DNA of 64,000 bases from Gracilaria gracilis (lineage: Eukaryota; Rhodophyta; Florideophyceae; Gracilariales; Gracilariaceae), in assembly GCA_030374805.1 (NCBI GenBank), contig JARGSG010000203.1, positions 62,001-126,000 of the forward strand, read 5' to 3'. The notes under the pieces were generated by a model. That model was not told where the DNA came from. It saw only the letters and a program-made list of their open reading frames with translations, and did no database searches. Positions 52,772 to 64,000 of the stretch are shown one piece after another; positions within the stretch are counted from its first letter, which is position 1; each line of letters starts with the position of its first letter. The position numbers were made by a program, and so were the translations under genes.

Positions 52772-54351
52772 GTGTTGATAGCTGCACAAGGTGGATAAAC
52801 CGACTTTCACCAGAGATCGACTCTCGAACAGGAGTCTACCAACCTCCAAGGGAGTCAAGGTTCAAAGCAAAACACTCGCTTGTGCGCAATTTACTTCCCG
52901 GCGTGGTTTGGAGCTCTCTCAGTAAACTAGAGATTGCGCCAACCTAATGTAAAGGGAGTATTAGATTGGAAAAAAACCCTAATAAAGATTAAAACCAAGC
53001 AACTCTCATAATTAGATGTAGCTGTGCCCTACACGTGTGAAATTATGTAAGTCTCTCTGGACATAGACGTCCACCAATCTTTTGGTTATTTTTCTGTAAT
53101 CGGAGCTCATGCCACTCATACTGTACTAAAAAACCTCCCTTGAGTCGGAGATGTTTCATATGAGCCGAGCCATTTAGAAAAGTGCCCCAATAGCGTTGCT
53201 CTTTAGGCTAAAGCAACGTCCGGCACGTTTTGTTCTAACGAAGGGTTGTATTACTGTTTTTGCACCAAAAAGAAGAAAGCTGAACAACTTATGCGCGTAG
53301 TCGCTGTTGCGAATGGTGTTCATTTTTTCGTTCTCCGTTTTGTTAATCAAGAAGAGAAACGCACACAAGCACATGTAATCTATCAAACTCACTTCGACTG
53401 CAATCGTAATTACTACCAATTGGGTTTTTTCAGCATGAATTATGGGTTGACCAACTAGGCCTAATTCTCTTTTATGGGATGTAGCTCAGTCATGCTCGAC
53501 ATGACTCGCATCTGCGGTGAACTCCGACAAAACGTGTCGGACTTCACAACAAGTTTTCATACAAGAAGATGGAGCTGCTTTATTTCCCTTTGCAGTAGCA
53601 GTGCATGACAGTGACACAGTATGTTTTTCTCTCTTCCTGCTGATCACTGGTTTGATAGTACATTATGTCGCGGTTTGATGTCGTGAAAAGTAAAATAAAG
53701 GATTTTTTTGCTTACCTTGTGGTTCCATAGTAGACGTTGAAGTAGTCCAGTCTCTCCAATATAAGCTGAGACAATGAATGTGCCCAATTTTGAATTTCGC
53801 ACGTGTTGTTGCGTAGCAAACGTAAAGGATTTTTCAACCACAGAGTCTGTAATACGAATAGACAACATTTTAACGCACACAAACAGGTAAAGGATAATTG
53901 GAAATGGCAGGTGTTTTGCTGAGATATATACTTTGTTGAAGAAGGAAAATATAACTGGAGATAATACAAATCGAGTTAGGCAGGCATAGTCCAAAAAAGT
54001 ACAGAGACCAGAAAGATGCTCGTTGAACGTAGGAAAGTTGTGTAAAACCCAGAAACACGTAAAAGTTGCAGATAAGTTGTGGAAAAAGAAGCAGCAAAGT
54101 TTTTTCCAGAGTATAAAGGTACAATTGTAGCAGCTTCTACCGTTGTTATTGGCCTCTATTACAGGTTTCAGATCTTCTGGTGCAGTTGGTACTAAAGGTA
54201 TCGGTAGTTGTGCAGCAAGAGTGAAATTGTGTATTTACATATACCGTATTGTGCACAGTCTCCCGGCTCTTGGGTCAAAACGTATTTTTCAATCAATTTC
54301 AGATTGGCTCAGAACCACAAGTTCAAAAGCCTTCTCTATGTCATATCCCTT
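52772..54351. other. AT-rich spacer; no convincing gene
   Basis: Minus-strand frames at 53644-53994 and 53870-54124 are hydrophobic but overlap in different frames and lack supporting signals. GGGATGTAGCTCAGT at about 53475 resembles a tRNA 5' end but no full cloverleaf follows. Confidence 0.35.
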
Positions 54352-54488
54352 TGAAAAAGGGTTGACGCTTGACCCCCGAGAGGAGTTGAGCACTCGCCGT
54401 CGCAGGCCGTCCTTTATTTTGCACGCAGAGTGGAACGTGTGGACACAATGGCACGTTCCTCTTTGTGGCCAGGACTACGTCACTCACA
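54352..54488 (-). repeat. copia 3' LTR
   Basis: 137 bp, TG...CA. By hand alignment about 19 of 137 positions differ from the 5' LTR (roughly 86 percent identity). Confidence 0.85.
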
Positions 54489-54735
54489 CCGTCCCTCGCA
54501 AACATGCTCGTAGAGCGATGAATTGCGCATAAACTATTCTACGCTACAAACCGAAGGTGGCTGCCATTAAAAACCTTTGCCGCAGTAAAACCCAATAGGA
54601 AAAAAACTGCGTGTCTAAGGAAAAGGTATAGCACCATACAAATTTCCACTCGAAAGACATCTATGGTCACCAATACAAAATACAAAGCAAAAACATAGAG
54701 GTTATATAGGTTCGTAATCGAATAAATTTCAAGCG

Positions 54736-57700
54736 CTACGCAAACAGACCGCAAAGCAGCCGAAGACTTTCTAGGGCATCATGCCTCAAAGACTTCGTCA
54801 AGATGTCGGCAGGTTGTACTTCAGTGGGAATCCCCTCCACTATCACCATCTCATGTTTCACAAGCTCTTTAACATGGTGATACTTCAAACCCATATGCTT
54901 GTTCTTTTCCGAGGTCTTGGCATTCTCGGCGATGGACAGTGCCGTTGAACTGTCCGTGAAGATAATGACCGGGTACATACTAGGTTCTTCATTTGTAAGA
55001 ACTTCATCATTGCAAAGTTCCCAAAAGAGCCAACGCATCCATTTCAAGGCCTTTCCGCCATGTGACAGTGCGATATATTCTGCCTCGCCAGACGACAACG
55101 CAATGATCGTTTGTTTCTTCGTCGTCCACATAACCGGCGCTTCATTCACCTTTATCAACAGTCCCGTTGTCGATTTTCTGGTGTCACGGTATCCAGCCCA
55201 ATCGGCATTGCAGTATGCTTCCATTGGTGCTGAGTTGTTTGAAAGGAAGAATAGTCCAAGGCCCTTCGTACCATTCAAATATCTTAGTTTTCTCTTTGCA
55301 AGTCCTATGTGCCTCATGCAGGGGTCATGTACTTGCTTTGCTAGCACTGAAGCTGCAAAAATTGTATCCAGTCTAGAGGATACGGCGAGGTACTTCAAAT
55401 CTCCTACCATCTTACGGTAGCGACTGTGAAGCGCCGATGAGAGCTGTTGCTCATCATCACCTCGACTCGTAAGGTCGCAAGGGGAAGGAAACGGCGTCCG
55501 CGCAGGGCTGGAGTTCCACAGCCAATATTCTCTCAACATCTTATGCATGTATCTTGTTTGGCGGACCTTGATTCCATTCTTATCCCGTTCTAGGTCCATT
55601 CCAATAAACGACTTTGCTTCACCAAGAAACTTCACCTGGAAGAGTTTCTGCATCTCGACCTTAAAGTCTTTGAGGAGGGAATAAGAATTGGATAGCATAA
55701 GGATGTCATCAACAACAACGACGAGGTTCAGTATGCCACTCCTGGATTTGTACAAGTATAGGCGGCTATCCGTACTTGATTGATTGAAACCGTGACGTAT
55801 TAGCTCGTCGTGAAGTAGGGAGCCCCAAATTTGTCCCGCCTGTCGTGCCCCGTAGATTGATTTCTTAAGTAGGAAGACCTTGCCAGGGACGTAGGAGGAT
55901 CCAGAGGAGTTCTGGGGTTGTTCCATTTACAGAGGCTCCTCGAGATCTCCGTATAAGTAGGCATTACTGATATCCATGGTTTCCATTATAGGGCCCTGAG
56001 CCGCTACCTTGGCGATGGCGAGGCGAACAGTGTCAAGCCGTGCCACAGGCGCATACAGATTTTCCGGGTCGAAGTCCAAGTAAGGACGTTGCCTGTCGCC
56101 CCGGATTACGCAGCGTACTTTGACAAGAACCTTAGGAGGATCAGCGCTTACGTGTTTGACGGTGGAGGTCCATAAGAATGGGATTGGTTTCATTCCAGGC
56201 TTCCTGTCCACCAGTTCCCATGTGTTCCTGCTAGCGAGTGCGTTGAACTCTCTGTCTATCGCTTCAGCCCATTCGGGAAGAAGTCTAGCTTCTTCGAATG
56301 TTATGTGTGCTTGGCCCACCTCTTCGAGATCTTGGAAACGCGACTGAGCGACCATGCAGTGAGCCAGGGATGCGTCCATATGTTCTTCATCTTCTTCCTC
56401 CATCTCATTCTCGGCCTCGATCCGTCGGAGGGAGGAGAAATCGATGAGTTCGCTTAATGAAGGTAGAGATTCCTTCGCCACCTTAAAATCCCTGTCTCGG
56501 CACTTGATTGCTTTCCGGATTGAAGTAATATATATTCTTAGTAAGGTGCGAGGGCTTTGCATGCCGACGAAGTGACCAGGGAGGGCGCGAGGAAGTAACT
56601 TCTTGTTTGCGACTGTGTCCGATCTATAGATGAATGCGTGTCCTGGTTGCCCAAACTTCAAGATATTCGTGAAGTCTGGCTTCTTTCCAAACCAGAGGGT
56701 GTACGGTATCTTCATATCTACGCGAGAGTTCGGCAGGCGGTTACCCAGATAGTTGGCGTGAGATATGGCTTCTTCCCAGAGTTGTAGGGGAAGCTGGGAA
56801 GCTTGCAGAAAGGTCCGTGCCATCTTCCACAAGTCCTGAATGATCTTTTCGGCTACGCCATTTGGTTGATGCGCGTACGGTGGTGCGTATTCCAGAATCA
56901 TACCGCTTTCCATTGCGTACGTGACGAAGTCGTCCGATCTATTCTCATCCTCCCCGTCAAGGCGAACGCGGTACACTCTGTTGGGAGAGAGTTCGTTCTC
57001 CGCGCGAGCCTTGTACCATCGGTTCGACTGGGAGAACTGAGTCTTTTTGTCTAGGAAGTAAACTGAGCAAGCTCTTGTGTTATCGTCGATGAGTACCTGG
57101 ATGTACGTTGACCCTTGTAGTGATGGAAGGCTGATGGGGCCGGTGATATCGGTATGAGTGAGTTCCAACGGTTTAGAGACAACCGATGTGAAGTGGTGTC
57201 GTGGTGCACGTTTGCTCCCAGCGTGTATGCAAGGTGTGCAGTGTACGTTAGCGATTTCCGATGAGGAAAGTGGTGGAACTCCGTCGCATTGATCCACGCA
57301 TGCCCAGAGCCTTTCTCTTCCGAGATGTTTTAGTTTCTCGTGGCAGTATTTGGCTGTGTTTCCTGGAGATAGCAGTGCGCCTTGTGCTCGAGGGGAAGGT
57401 ACCGGATTTGGCAGAGAGTATAGACCGTCCCTGGGGAAAGACCTGTACAATGTTTGCCCAGAGGACAGAACCTTGAGATCGAATCCCGTTAGTTCTTGCT
57501 CGTTTGATAACTCGACACGAACGTGTTGCGAGAGAACTGAGAGTGAAACTAGGTTAGAGTCGAAAGACGGAGTGTGTTTCGCGGGTAGTATAAGACCTTC
57601 TCCGATCGCCAGTTTGATGGTGCCATGGCCGATGATATCTGAAGATGTATCGCATGTGCGCACGGTTTGGCGTCGTGTTGTGTTGTACTCCCAGAAGGAG

Positions 57701-58755
57701 TTCCTGTCCTTGATGAAGACATGAGTGGCGCCCGAGTCTAACCATGTGTGAACGATTCCGCTAGGAGAGGCACTTGCTTGCGCGATAGCGACAAAACCAC
57801 GAAGTATGCCGTCTTCGTGGTGGTTGTTGTTGCGGTTGTTACCTTGTCGACGGTTACTATTTCCCCTTTTCGGGCCGTTGGTGGTGTCCCAGTCCTTGCT
57901 AGGACTGTTTGTATTGTTGTGATAGTTTCGATTGTGACTTCGTCTTCTGTGGCGACCACCCCTTTGGCTGGGTGCGTTATTGTTCGTGCCTTCGCAGAAC
58001 CAACATTCGGATCGTATGTGGCCGATTCGTCCACAGTTCCAGCATACGATGCCTTTTGTGCTCTTTCGCTGGTGTTTGAAGGCAGTGTTCGACTTATGTG
58101 CCGCAGGGTAAGGATGTTTGCCGTCTTCCTTTGTGTCCGTCGCTTTAGCTGTGCTCGAGGATGAGCGATGGTTTCGGCAATCCATTTCAGAACGTACGAG
58201 TGAAACGACTTGGTCGTAGTCCATATTGTTTGCGTCGGCCAGTAACGTGATCGCCATCAAGGAGTCTGGAAGTGTCCGAAGTAGTGTAGCAGTTTGCTCA
58301 CGGTCGGATAGAGGATCGCCGAGACGGGCGAGTTCTAGGAATGTGGTTTCCATTTGTAGGAGATGTTGTTGTATATCCTCGCCGTCTTTGAATGTAAATT
58401 TGCTTAACTTCTGTCGCAGGTTCATTTTGGACTGGATGTTGTCCTTCTCGTAGGTGGACTCAAGTTTGGTCCATACCTCCAGAGCAGTGCAGTGGTCTCG
58501 TTCGAGGAGTTCGGATACGGAAATTATTGGTTGAGTTCCTAGATTCTGCACGATGGCAGATCGGGCCTTACCATCGGCGTCGTCCCAATAACTTTGGGAC
58601 TCTTCTGTTCCTTCATCAGGTCGAGGGTCGGACAGAACGAACAATACTTGACCCGAGTGCATAATGTCTCGTACGTATATGCGCCAATTGTAATAGTCGG
58701 CGGTGCTCTTCAGTGGCGGTATGCGCTTCGACTCATGTTCTTTTTCCGCTTCCAT
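54736..58755 (-). pseudogene. copia gag-pol polyprotein with one stop
   Basis: Starts at ATG 58755. Gag (residues about 20-200, UBN2-like) is followed by a CCHC knuckle at 238-251 (CWNCGRIGHIRSEC), protease TWLDSGATHVF (near 340), the pre-integrase zinc region (HEKLKHLGRERLW...HCTPC), the integrase core (HTDITGP, VRLDGEDENRSDDF, PNGVAEK), and RT (WELVDRKPGMKPI, MDISNAYLYGDL, then VVVVDDILMLS where copia usually has YVDD). RNase H follows (EAYCNADWAGYRDTRKSTTG, VQPADILTK). The only break is a TAA at 55927-55929 between GDLEEPL and MEQPQ, where copia elements usually have Tyr: a single-base change. Catalytic acids otherwise look intact. Confidence 0.93.
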
Positions 58756-60248
58756 CGCGGAGTTATCTCGACAGGGGAGCAGATGGGCTGTTGCGGGTTG
58801 TAGTCTTCACCAGTCCCCTACTGGGTGAGGGTTTTTTCTTGTTCAGAGTCACTGGCGGAGGGTGCTAGCCCCGTACTCCTAAAGGTCAGACCTCTGGCTC
58901 CGGGTTACCTCTCTCCCGGTGAGACTCGCTTTGCTTTGGCCTCCCAAGTTCTGCGTGCTTCAGAACGAGGTGCTTTTTTACGGCTACGAGACGTCCATAG
59001 GAGGATACTAACAGAGAAATATGTTTTCACCAGTATACCCTCTCTAGCCTCCTGCGTCGTACGAGCGGGGCGATCTTCTCCGTTATGCTTCGATGGCGCA
59101 GACAACTCGGGCTGAACGACGAGACACCCCGTCACCGTCGGGAGACAGAGCACTCCCCAGCAGAGCCAGTTATACGGAGTGGTATCAGATCCAACGGTTT
59201 CGTACAAGTACCCTGTCGATTCCCTGCCGGTGTTCAGCTCGCGGGTTGTCCTTGCCAACAAAGTGCCTGCTTCCTGAATCATGGAGGCAACAGAGGCTCT
59301 TAATCAACAGGCGCAGCTTCCCGCCCGTTGAGCACACGTCACCACACAACTTCCTGTGAGACAGCGAGGCTAAAAATCTCAACCTGTATTGTAGGACCAG
59401 GGAGGCAATCCAGTTCAGTAGAAGGGAGGCGCGCGCACGGTTAGTGGTCACCAGTACGGTGCGAAAGCAGCACGAACGCGGTAGCAATTCGCTCAAGGAC
59501 GCAGATTTCCGCGGGCGGTTCTGCACACGGCAAAGGGGGTTGCACGGTTTGGTGTAAGGTGAAGTGTGGCGGCAAGGCGCGGCGATGATAGGCGGTGACC
59601 AGGTGCGGCGGGGATGTGCGGCGGTAAGAATCGGTGACCATGCGGAGTGCACAGGCGCGGTGGGGATATGCGGGGGTAAGGAGCGATTGACCAGTCACGG
59701 CGGAGAAGTGCAAGTGTGAGGCGCGGGAGACCAGGCACGACGGAGAGGTGCGGGTGTGAAATGGGTTACTACGCGCGGTGGGGTGGCCTCGCGGTAAGAA
59801 GCGGTGACCAGGCGCGATGCACAGGCGTGGCACTAAAATGTGGTGGCAAGGCGCTGTGCAAAAGCCTGACAGTGCGGTGCGGGAACGAAGGAGCATTGAG
59901 AAAGCGCAGCTGTGCGGTGCGGCAGCGAAGGCGGGCCAGTACAAGGCGACTGCAAGTTTCGGCAGCGAAGCACAGAGATGGGATGCGACCGGTGGCGTCG
60001 CGTGGAACGAAGGCAGTGAGGTGCAGAAGCGAGATGCTGCTATAGAATGTGGCGGCTACGAATCGCGAGGCGGAGCGAAGAGGTGCGGTACGCAAGGACC
60101 AGTGTGATGAGGCACAGAGGTGTCGCTTGACAAAGCAACGAGCGTGCCAAGTGTTGGCGAGTTTGGGAACGGGGGGAGGGGGTTTTGGGGGAAAAGATAA
60201 TTTTACGCCCTCCGTACGGTCGGAGAGATCTAACAGCGATGGCTACGG
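58756..60248 (-). other. copia leader with GC-rich imperfect tandem repeats
   Basis: No gag similarity. From about 59520 to 59830 the plus strand shows degenerate units of about 40-50 bases built on GGTGACCAGGCGCGG and GCGGTAAGAAGC. GC content is well above that of the flanks. The primer-binding site could not be identified. Confidence 0.55.
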
Positions 60249-60385
60249 TAAAAAGAGGTTGACGGTTGGCCCCCAATAAAAGTTGAGCACTCGCCGTCGC
60301 CGGCCGTCCTTTAGTTTGCACGCAGAGTGAATCGTGTAGACACTATGGCACGTTCTACTTTGTGGCCAGAACTATGTCACTCACA
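60249..60385 (-). repeat. copia 5' LTR
   Basis: 137 bp, TA...CA (the first G is changed). Shares GTTGAGCACTCGCCGTCG and GCACGCAGAGTG blocks with the 3' LTR. Confidence 0.85.
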
Positions 60386-60567
60386 GCCTTGTCGGGAAAG
60401 CCTGGAACTCTGCGCGTCTACCGGTTCCGGGTCTCTCCAGTAAAGAAAATGCCGAGTTTTTTTATGGAGTTTGGCAAGGCTTTGCATGTTTACTTTTTAA
60501 AACAGGAACCGTAATCAAACTCAGATGTTTTTTTAAGTTTGATTTCTAAATACTTTTGGGAATTATT

Positions 60568-61440
60568 GCTGGGGAAAGCGGTAATTTCTATAATTTAGAA
60601 GTATAATATTTAATAAAGGCATATTTGCACAGATTCTTTATAGCTATTCTAAAAATGCGGCATGTGTTTAATCAGAAAGCACAATTAAACCTCCCATTGA
60701 CACTGTAAGAGGTTTTGCAAAAAATTGGTTCAACTCAGCATTTCCTTTACAGTGTCAGAGATGTGACTTTCAGTATGTTTCCTGGAAAGTTAAACCAAAG
60801 TTATCTGAAAGCTCACGCGGGCACATATTTGAAATTGTGCATGTTACGTTTTTAAGTGCTATGTATCTCACACGCATGGTCTTTTGAACAACATTTGCAA
60901 ACATATTTTTAATGCCTAGGCGACGTTCAGTAACGTAGAACAATATCTTACATATAGGGTTTCTGGATTGCGTTGCACTTCGCTTCAAAAATCGGAAAAA
61001 CAGCCCAAAAACACATAAAAGTTGAAAATTAGGATCATTTTAACTTCTTGGCGTAGTAGGAGAATTAAAAATACTTCTTATCTCTATATCTGCTGCTCGG
61101 AAAGCTACATATTTATGTTTTAACTTTTGCATTCAGTAGTCACAACTGCTCACTACAACCGAGTTTCCATATTGTCAGCGCTGACAACAAGTGAAAGTTA
61201 ACGCCAAAGTTGTCGATTTTACCGTGCAACATGCGCACGGGAAATTGAACAACTTTTCACAATCTTACAGTGTAGGCCCTACGAATACTCTGTCAGACGC
61301 CCCAATCCAAATAAGTTGAAAAGGTTTACTATTTGTACTGGGTTACATTCTCTGAAAGAGCACGACAGGCTTAAATGGCCCCGATTTGCAGAATTTTGAG
61401 TTTCTAGAAATATAACGGTTTTACCGCTGTTCCCTGGAGC
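60568..61440. repeat. inverted-repeat element F, copy 2 (uninterrupted)
   Basis: 873 bp, nearly identical to 26340-27159 plus 33201-33262. It holds the single target GGCTTAAAT at 61368-61376 where copy 1 has the MULE. It starts GCTGGGGAAAGCGGTAA and ends ACCGCTGTTCCCTGGAGC. The central palindrome (61172-61187) is conserved. Confidence 0.85.
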
Positions 61441-61696
61441 GATGTGGATTTTTAGTAATAATTTGTGGATGGACAGGCATAAGTTCCAGGTCCCCGGCAA
61501 TGGTTATTGGCTCGTTTTTATGTAGGAGTTATGTTGAAAATCGAGTGACTTGATATCATCACGTGATTTCCATCATAACGGGCTTATCACTCAGCTTGGA
61601 AGGCACAGAAGGACCGAAACGCAATAGAGTGTGTGAAAGTGTGAAAATGAGAAAGAAGGGCGAGGAGGAAGAGCGATAAGCAGAAAGCAGAGTATA

Positions 61697-61702
61697 TTTA
61701 TT
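61697..61702 (-). terminator. polyadenylation signal of the proline-rich gene
   Basis: AATAAA on the minus strand, 39 bases past the stop at 61741-61743. Confidence 0.45.
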
Positions 61703-61740
61703 ATTGCATACAGTAGCAAATATGCATTATATTTTATATT

Positions 61741-62316
61741 CTATATCCCATATCGCTCGTGCACTTCCCGCAACTCGTGGAGCAGTCGGGCCAGGATGGC
61801 CACAGCCCCGCGAGGCAGCTCCTCTTCGACTACGCGGATGGCGTCGTGCCATCCGCGAAGGTAGGAGCTGGAAGGGCGCCCAGCGGCACTTCCACCACAT
61901 ATGCGACGACGGCGACTAATCCGCCTGGCCGCATCTCGAGGCGGCGGACTTCCACGCCTCGGACTGTGCACGGCAGGGACATATCGCACGAAGCGAACGG
62001 AGTCCCCACCAGACGACGAGGCGGCTCGGGGTACCGGCGGCGGCGAGAAGTGCGGGGAGTTTGCGGGCGGCGGCGACAGTAGCGGAGGCGGCGACGGGGG
62101 CGGCGGCGGCAGTAACGGCAATGGCAGTCCATGAGGGCTGTCAGGCGAAATGACGACGGGACGCGGAGCACCAGGATGGAAACGTGCCATGGTGTTGGCA
62201 ACGAAGACGTCGACCGCATACCACTTCTCCCCGCTACCCCTGAAATACACGTGCAACCGAAGCGTCACCGTGTGAACGCCAACACGAAGTACATCCGTGG
62301 ACTTCCAACGCAGCAT
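61741..62316 (-). CDS. proline-rich hypothetical protein
   Basis: 191 aa from ATG 62316. Residues 1-60 look like a folded segment (VGVHTVTLRLHVYFRG, EKWYAVDVFVANTMARFHPG). A proline-rich linker follows (long runs of Pro with Ser), then an Arg-rich stretch, then an amphipathic C-terminal helix (DAIRVVEEELPRGAVAIL, LLHELREVHERYGI). GC-rich compared with the AT-rich flanks, as for a real coding region, and AATAAA follows the stop at a normal distance. No family recognised. The N-terminus could extend through an upstream exon. Confidence 0.45.
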   Translation of the reverse strand: MLRWKSTDVLRVGVHTVTLRLHVYFRGSGEKWYAVDVFVANTMARFHPGAPRPVVISPDSPHGLPLPLLPPPPPSPPPLLSPPPANSPHFSPPPVPRAASSSGGDSVRFVRYVPAVHSPRRGSPPPRDAARRISRRRRICGGSAAGRPSSSYLRGWHDAIRVVEEELPRGAVAILARLLHELREVHERYGI

Positions 62317-63504
62317 GCACTCAATGCAAAGAGAAGCCCCGGCACCCTCCCCACACTACGAATATCACCTAGACGCCTCCTGAGAATGACCTAACCACCA
62401 ACTAACTCTACTCTAAGGATATATCCAAGGACGGAGGGAATGATCTTACGAGTACACTTCATGTACAAATCGTGCACTATCAGTGCAAAGTTTGTGTAAT
62501 CAGTCGTGTGATGTGGAATGAACCCGGACAACAAGGAAATACACGGAGAAGAGGTGAAATGGCGATGTTCATGGATATAACCCCTTCAAATTCCCGCACC
62601 CACTAATGCTATTTTCGGCAGCAAAAACTGCTCGATAGATTCCCTTGAAACTTGCTGTATCGTGTACGTAACGGATGATCTTCCCGAATCAGGTTTCAGA
62701 TTGAAGTGATTATGAACTCTCGCGGACTTGGAAATTGTGCCAACCAAGCATTATCTTTGCGACAAGTTGTTTGTTACCCGAAGAAACTATTATGTGGCTG
62801 CGAGCAACTAGTAAGGCTACACTGGTTACACAATCATGCATGAAAACTGCATCTGGGTTACATCTTGTTACTCATGGTTTACACAAAATTGTACCGTCGA
62901 TATTCAGCTGGATTCGAAGGTCTCCATCGTCTATATAAGCCATGCCCAACTTCAGATTCTCATCTTCGACCACCACCACCACCACCACCACCACCAACAC
63001 AGGCTCAACAAACCCCCCCTTCTTTCAGAAACGCAATCATTGCTTGTTTCCCTCGTTCCATTGATTTGTTTCCCCCTTTTTTCTTTCATTCTGCTTGGCC
63101 GCGAAGTGGTCCGGCCTTTCCCTTCCACTTTCACCACTTGTCACTTACATCTGCGAACTGGCTCCCCCTTCGTTCGTCTATAATTGGTCTCGAGATTAAT
63201 TGTAAGCCTACTAAGTTCGCGCCTGGAGTTTGACGTAGAGCTTTTACCGTATCGTTCGAGTCTCCCTCTGAAGTTTGTTGGGGACTTCAGCCGTTCGTAG
63301 CTATTCACCGACAGGGCGCGAATATTTCGCTTTGTTCGTTATAAGTATCACTGGCACCACCGTGTGCCATCTCAATACTCATAGTTTGGGCTATTCAGCG
63401 GCTTACGCTGTTACTCATTGCCTTCATAGGCTGGTACCCCCTGGCATTCTAGTCTTGTTCTGGGTTGTCACCACCCGCGTCGTTTAGCCAACGTGGCCAC
63501 AAAA
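62317..63504. other. leader of the terminal gag element; CCA microsatellite
   Basis: Contains a CCA/ACC trinucleotide run at about 62970-62996 and a pyrimidine-rich stretch from 63010 to 63200. It precedes the gag ORF at 63505 and may hold its LTR and leader, but the partner LTR is outside the window. Confidence 0.35.
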
Positions 63505-64000
63505 ATGACGTCCACATGGTACCCCCAGCAGGGCCCCGTGCCTCGTGAGTCTGTTATGTCTTTCAATGGAACTTCTGTCGATGTAAGGAAGTTCCTCTTC
63601 TACTTTGAGAATGTGGCAGCAGACGGTGTTGATAACGCCGACCGGGCCGTCAAGTTGTTGGGTTTTCTTGAAGGAGTAGCCTTTGATTTCTTCTATGATA
63701 ACTACGCTGTTAATGGTTCACTGTCAGCCGAAGCAAAGGATTTCGCTAAGGTAAAGGCTGCTTTGATTTAGCGCTTCGGAACTGTGGAAGAACCGGCGGA
63801 AAGAATTCGTCGAGCAGTGTCAGCCCGTCTGGATTATGGGGACTTGCTGGGTTCATTGAAGAAAATGGACTCGTTCTTCGAACAGGCCGGTTTCAACTCG
63901 AAAGCAAAGTTCGGGTTGCTCCGAAATGCCGTCATGGAATATGCAGACCTAGCGCAATTTGTTATCTTCCGTGGAGCAGATGACTATGTCGCGTTGAAGA
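63505..64000 (+). pseudogene. retroelement gag, 5' part, running off the window
   Basis: From ATG 63505 the frame reads MTSTWYPQQGPVPRES, VMSFNGTSVDVRKFLFYFEN, RAVKLLGFLEGVAFDFFYD, a TAG at 63769-63771, then RFGTVEEPAERIRRAVSARL and FEQAGFNSKAKFGLLRNAVM to the window end, all in one frame. This arrangement (short helical segment, then F.G......FL..FE) is that of retrotransposon gag. The stop may make it a pseudogene unless read through. Confidence 0.6.

Larger units (their letters stand above)
54352..60385 (-). mobile_element. Ty1/copia LTR retrotransposon, nearly intact coding
   Basis: 6,034 bp. LTRs of 137 bp at 54352-54488 and 60249-60385. Possible 5-bp duplication CCCTT (54347-54351) and GCCTT (60386-60390), 4 of 5 matching. 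A single gag-pol frame runs from 58755 to 54736 with the copia order gag-PR-IN-RT-RH. A 1.5-kb leader (58756-60248) with a GC-rich imperfect tandem repeat precedes gag. Confidence 0.92.

Noticed and set aside
53470..53545. GGGATGTAGCTCAGT resembles the 5' half of a tRNA gene.
   Set aside because: No D-loop GG pair in the right place, no B-box, and no matching acceptor stem within the next 100 bases.
53644..54124. Hydrophobic minus-strand ORFs that could be a membrane protein.
   Set aside because: The frames overlap each other, AT-rich DNA readily gives hydrophobic translations, and no shared motif with the membrane-protein pair was found.
59178..59190. TGGTATCAGA, like the initiator-tRNA primer-binding site of copia elements.
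   Set aside because: It is on the plus strand while the copia element reads on the minus strand, and it does not adjoin an LTR.
1..64000. CRISPR arrays, bacterial operons or phage modules.
   Set aside because: No regularly spaced short repeats. Gene structure (TATA boxes, AATAAA, an intron, LTR elements) is eukaryotic.

Overview
This is a nuclear window from a eukaryote, dense in transposable elements. It holds LTR retrotransposons of the Ty3/gypsy and Ty1/copia types, a PIF/Harbinger element, a Mutator-like element (MULE) with a GT-AG intron, two pogo/mariner-type elements, a long foldback MITE and a second short inverted-repeat element. Host genes are few, look mostly intron-less, and use TATA boxes and AATAAA signals. 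I cannot fix the species. An intron-poor alga (a red macroalga, for instance) or an oomycete-like organism would fit. The NLP-type gene and the gypsy and PIF types would suit an oomycete; the long AT-rich, TE-filled intergenic space would suit a florideophyte red alga. This is inference.

Layout. 215-8640: gypsy copy A on the minus strand (gag, PR, RT, RNase H, IN, chromodomain), dead by several stops, a frameshift and catalytic-site changes. 8651-9193: a small gene whose C-terminus resembles the P2X7 intracellular domain. 9600-14746: an older gypsy element E on the plus strand with a chromodomain and one full LTR. 14747-17527: AT-rich, empty. 17711-21399: an NLP-type secreted protein gene split by a 2,969-bp PIF/Harbinger element (18024-20992, TTA duplication). 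22506-26242: a head-to-head pair of paralogous three-pass membrane proteins of unknown family. 26340-33262: a short inverted-repeat element (F) that received a 6,032-bp MULE (27160-33191); an uninterrupted copy of F lies at 60568-61440 and acts as the empty site.

34006-41509: LTR element D (minus strand, gag only, pol not recognisable) with a 432-bp foldback MITE in its leader. 42060-43146: 5'-truncated pogo/Tigger-like element. 43535-46005 and 46369-49730: two deleted copies (B, C) of the copy A gypsy family, separated by strong hairpins. 50714-52769: a complete pogo/mariner-type element with TA duplications and a decayed transposase. 54352-60385: a copia element with 137-bp LTRs and an almost open gag-pol (one stop). 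61741-62316: a proline-rich candidate host gene. 63505-64000: the start of another gag on the plus strand, running off the window.

The genes do not form a pathway. What ties the window together is the order of insertions: MULE into F, PIF into the NLP gene, MITE into element D, and pogo into sequence beside gypsy copy C.
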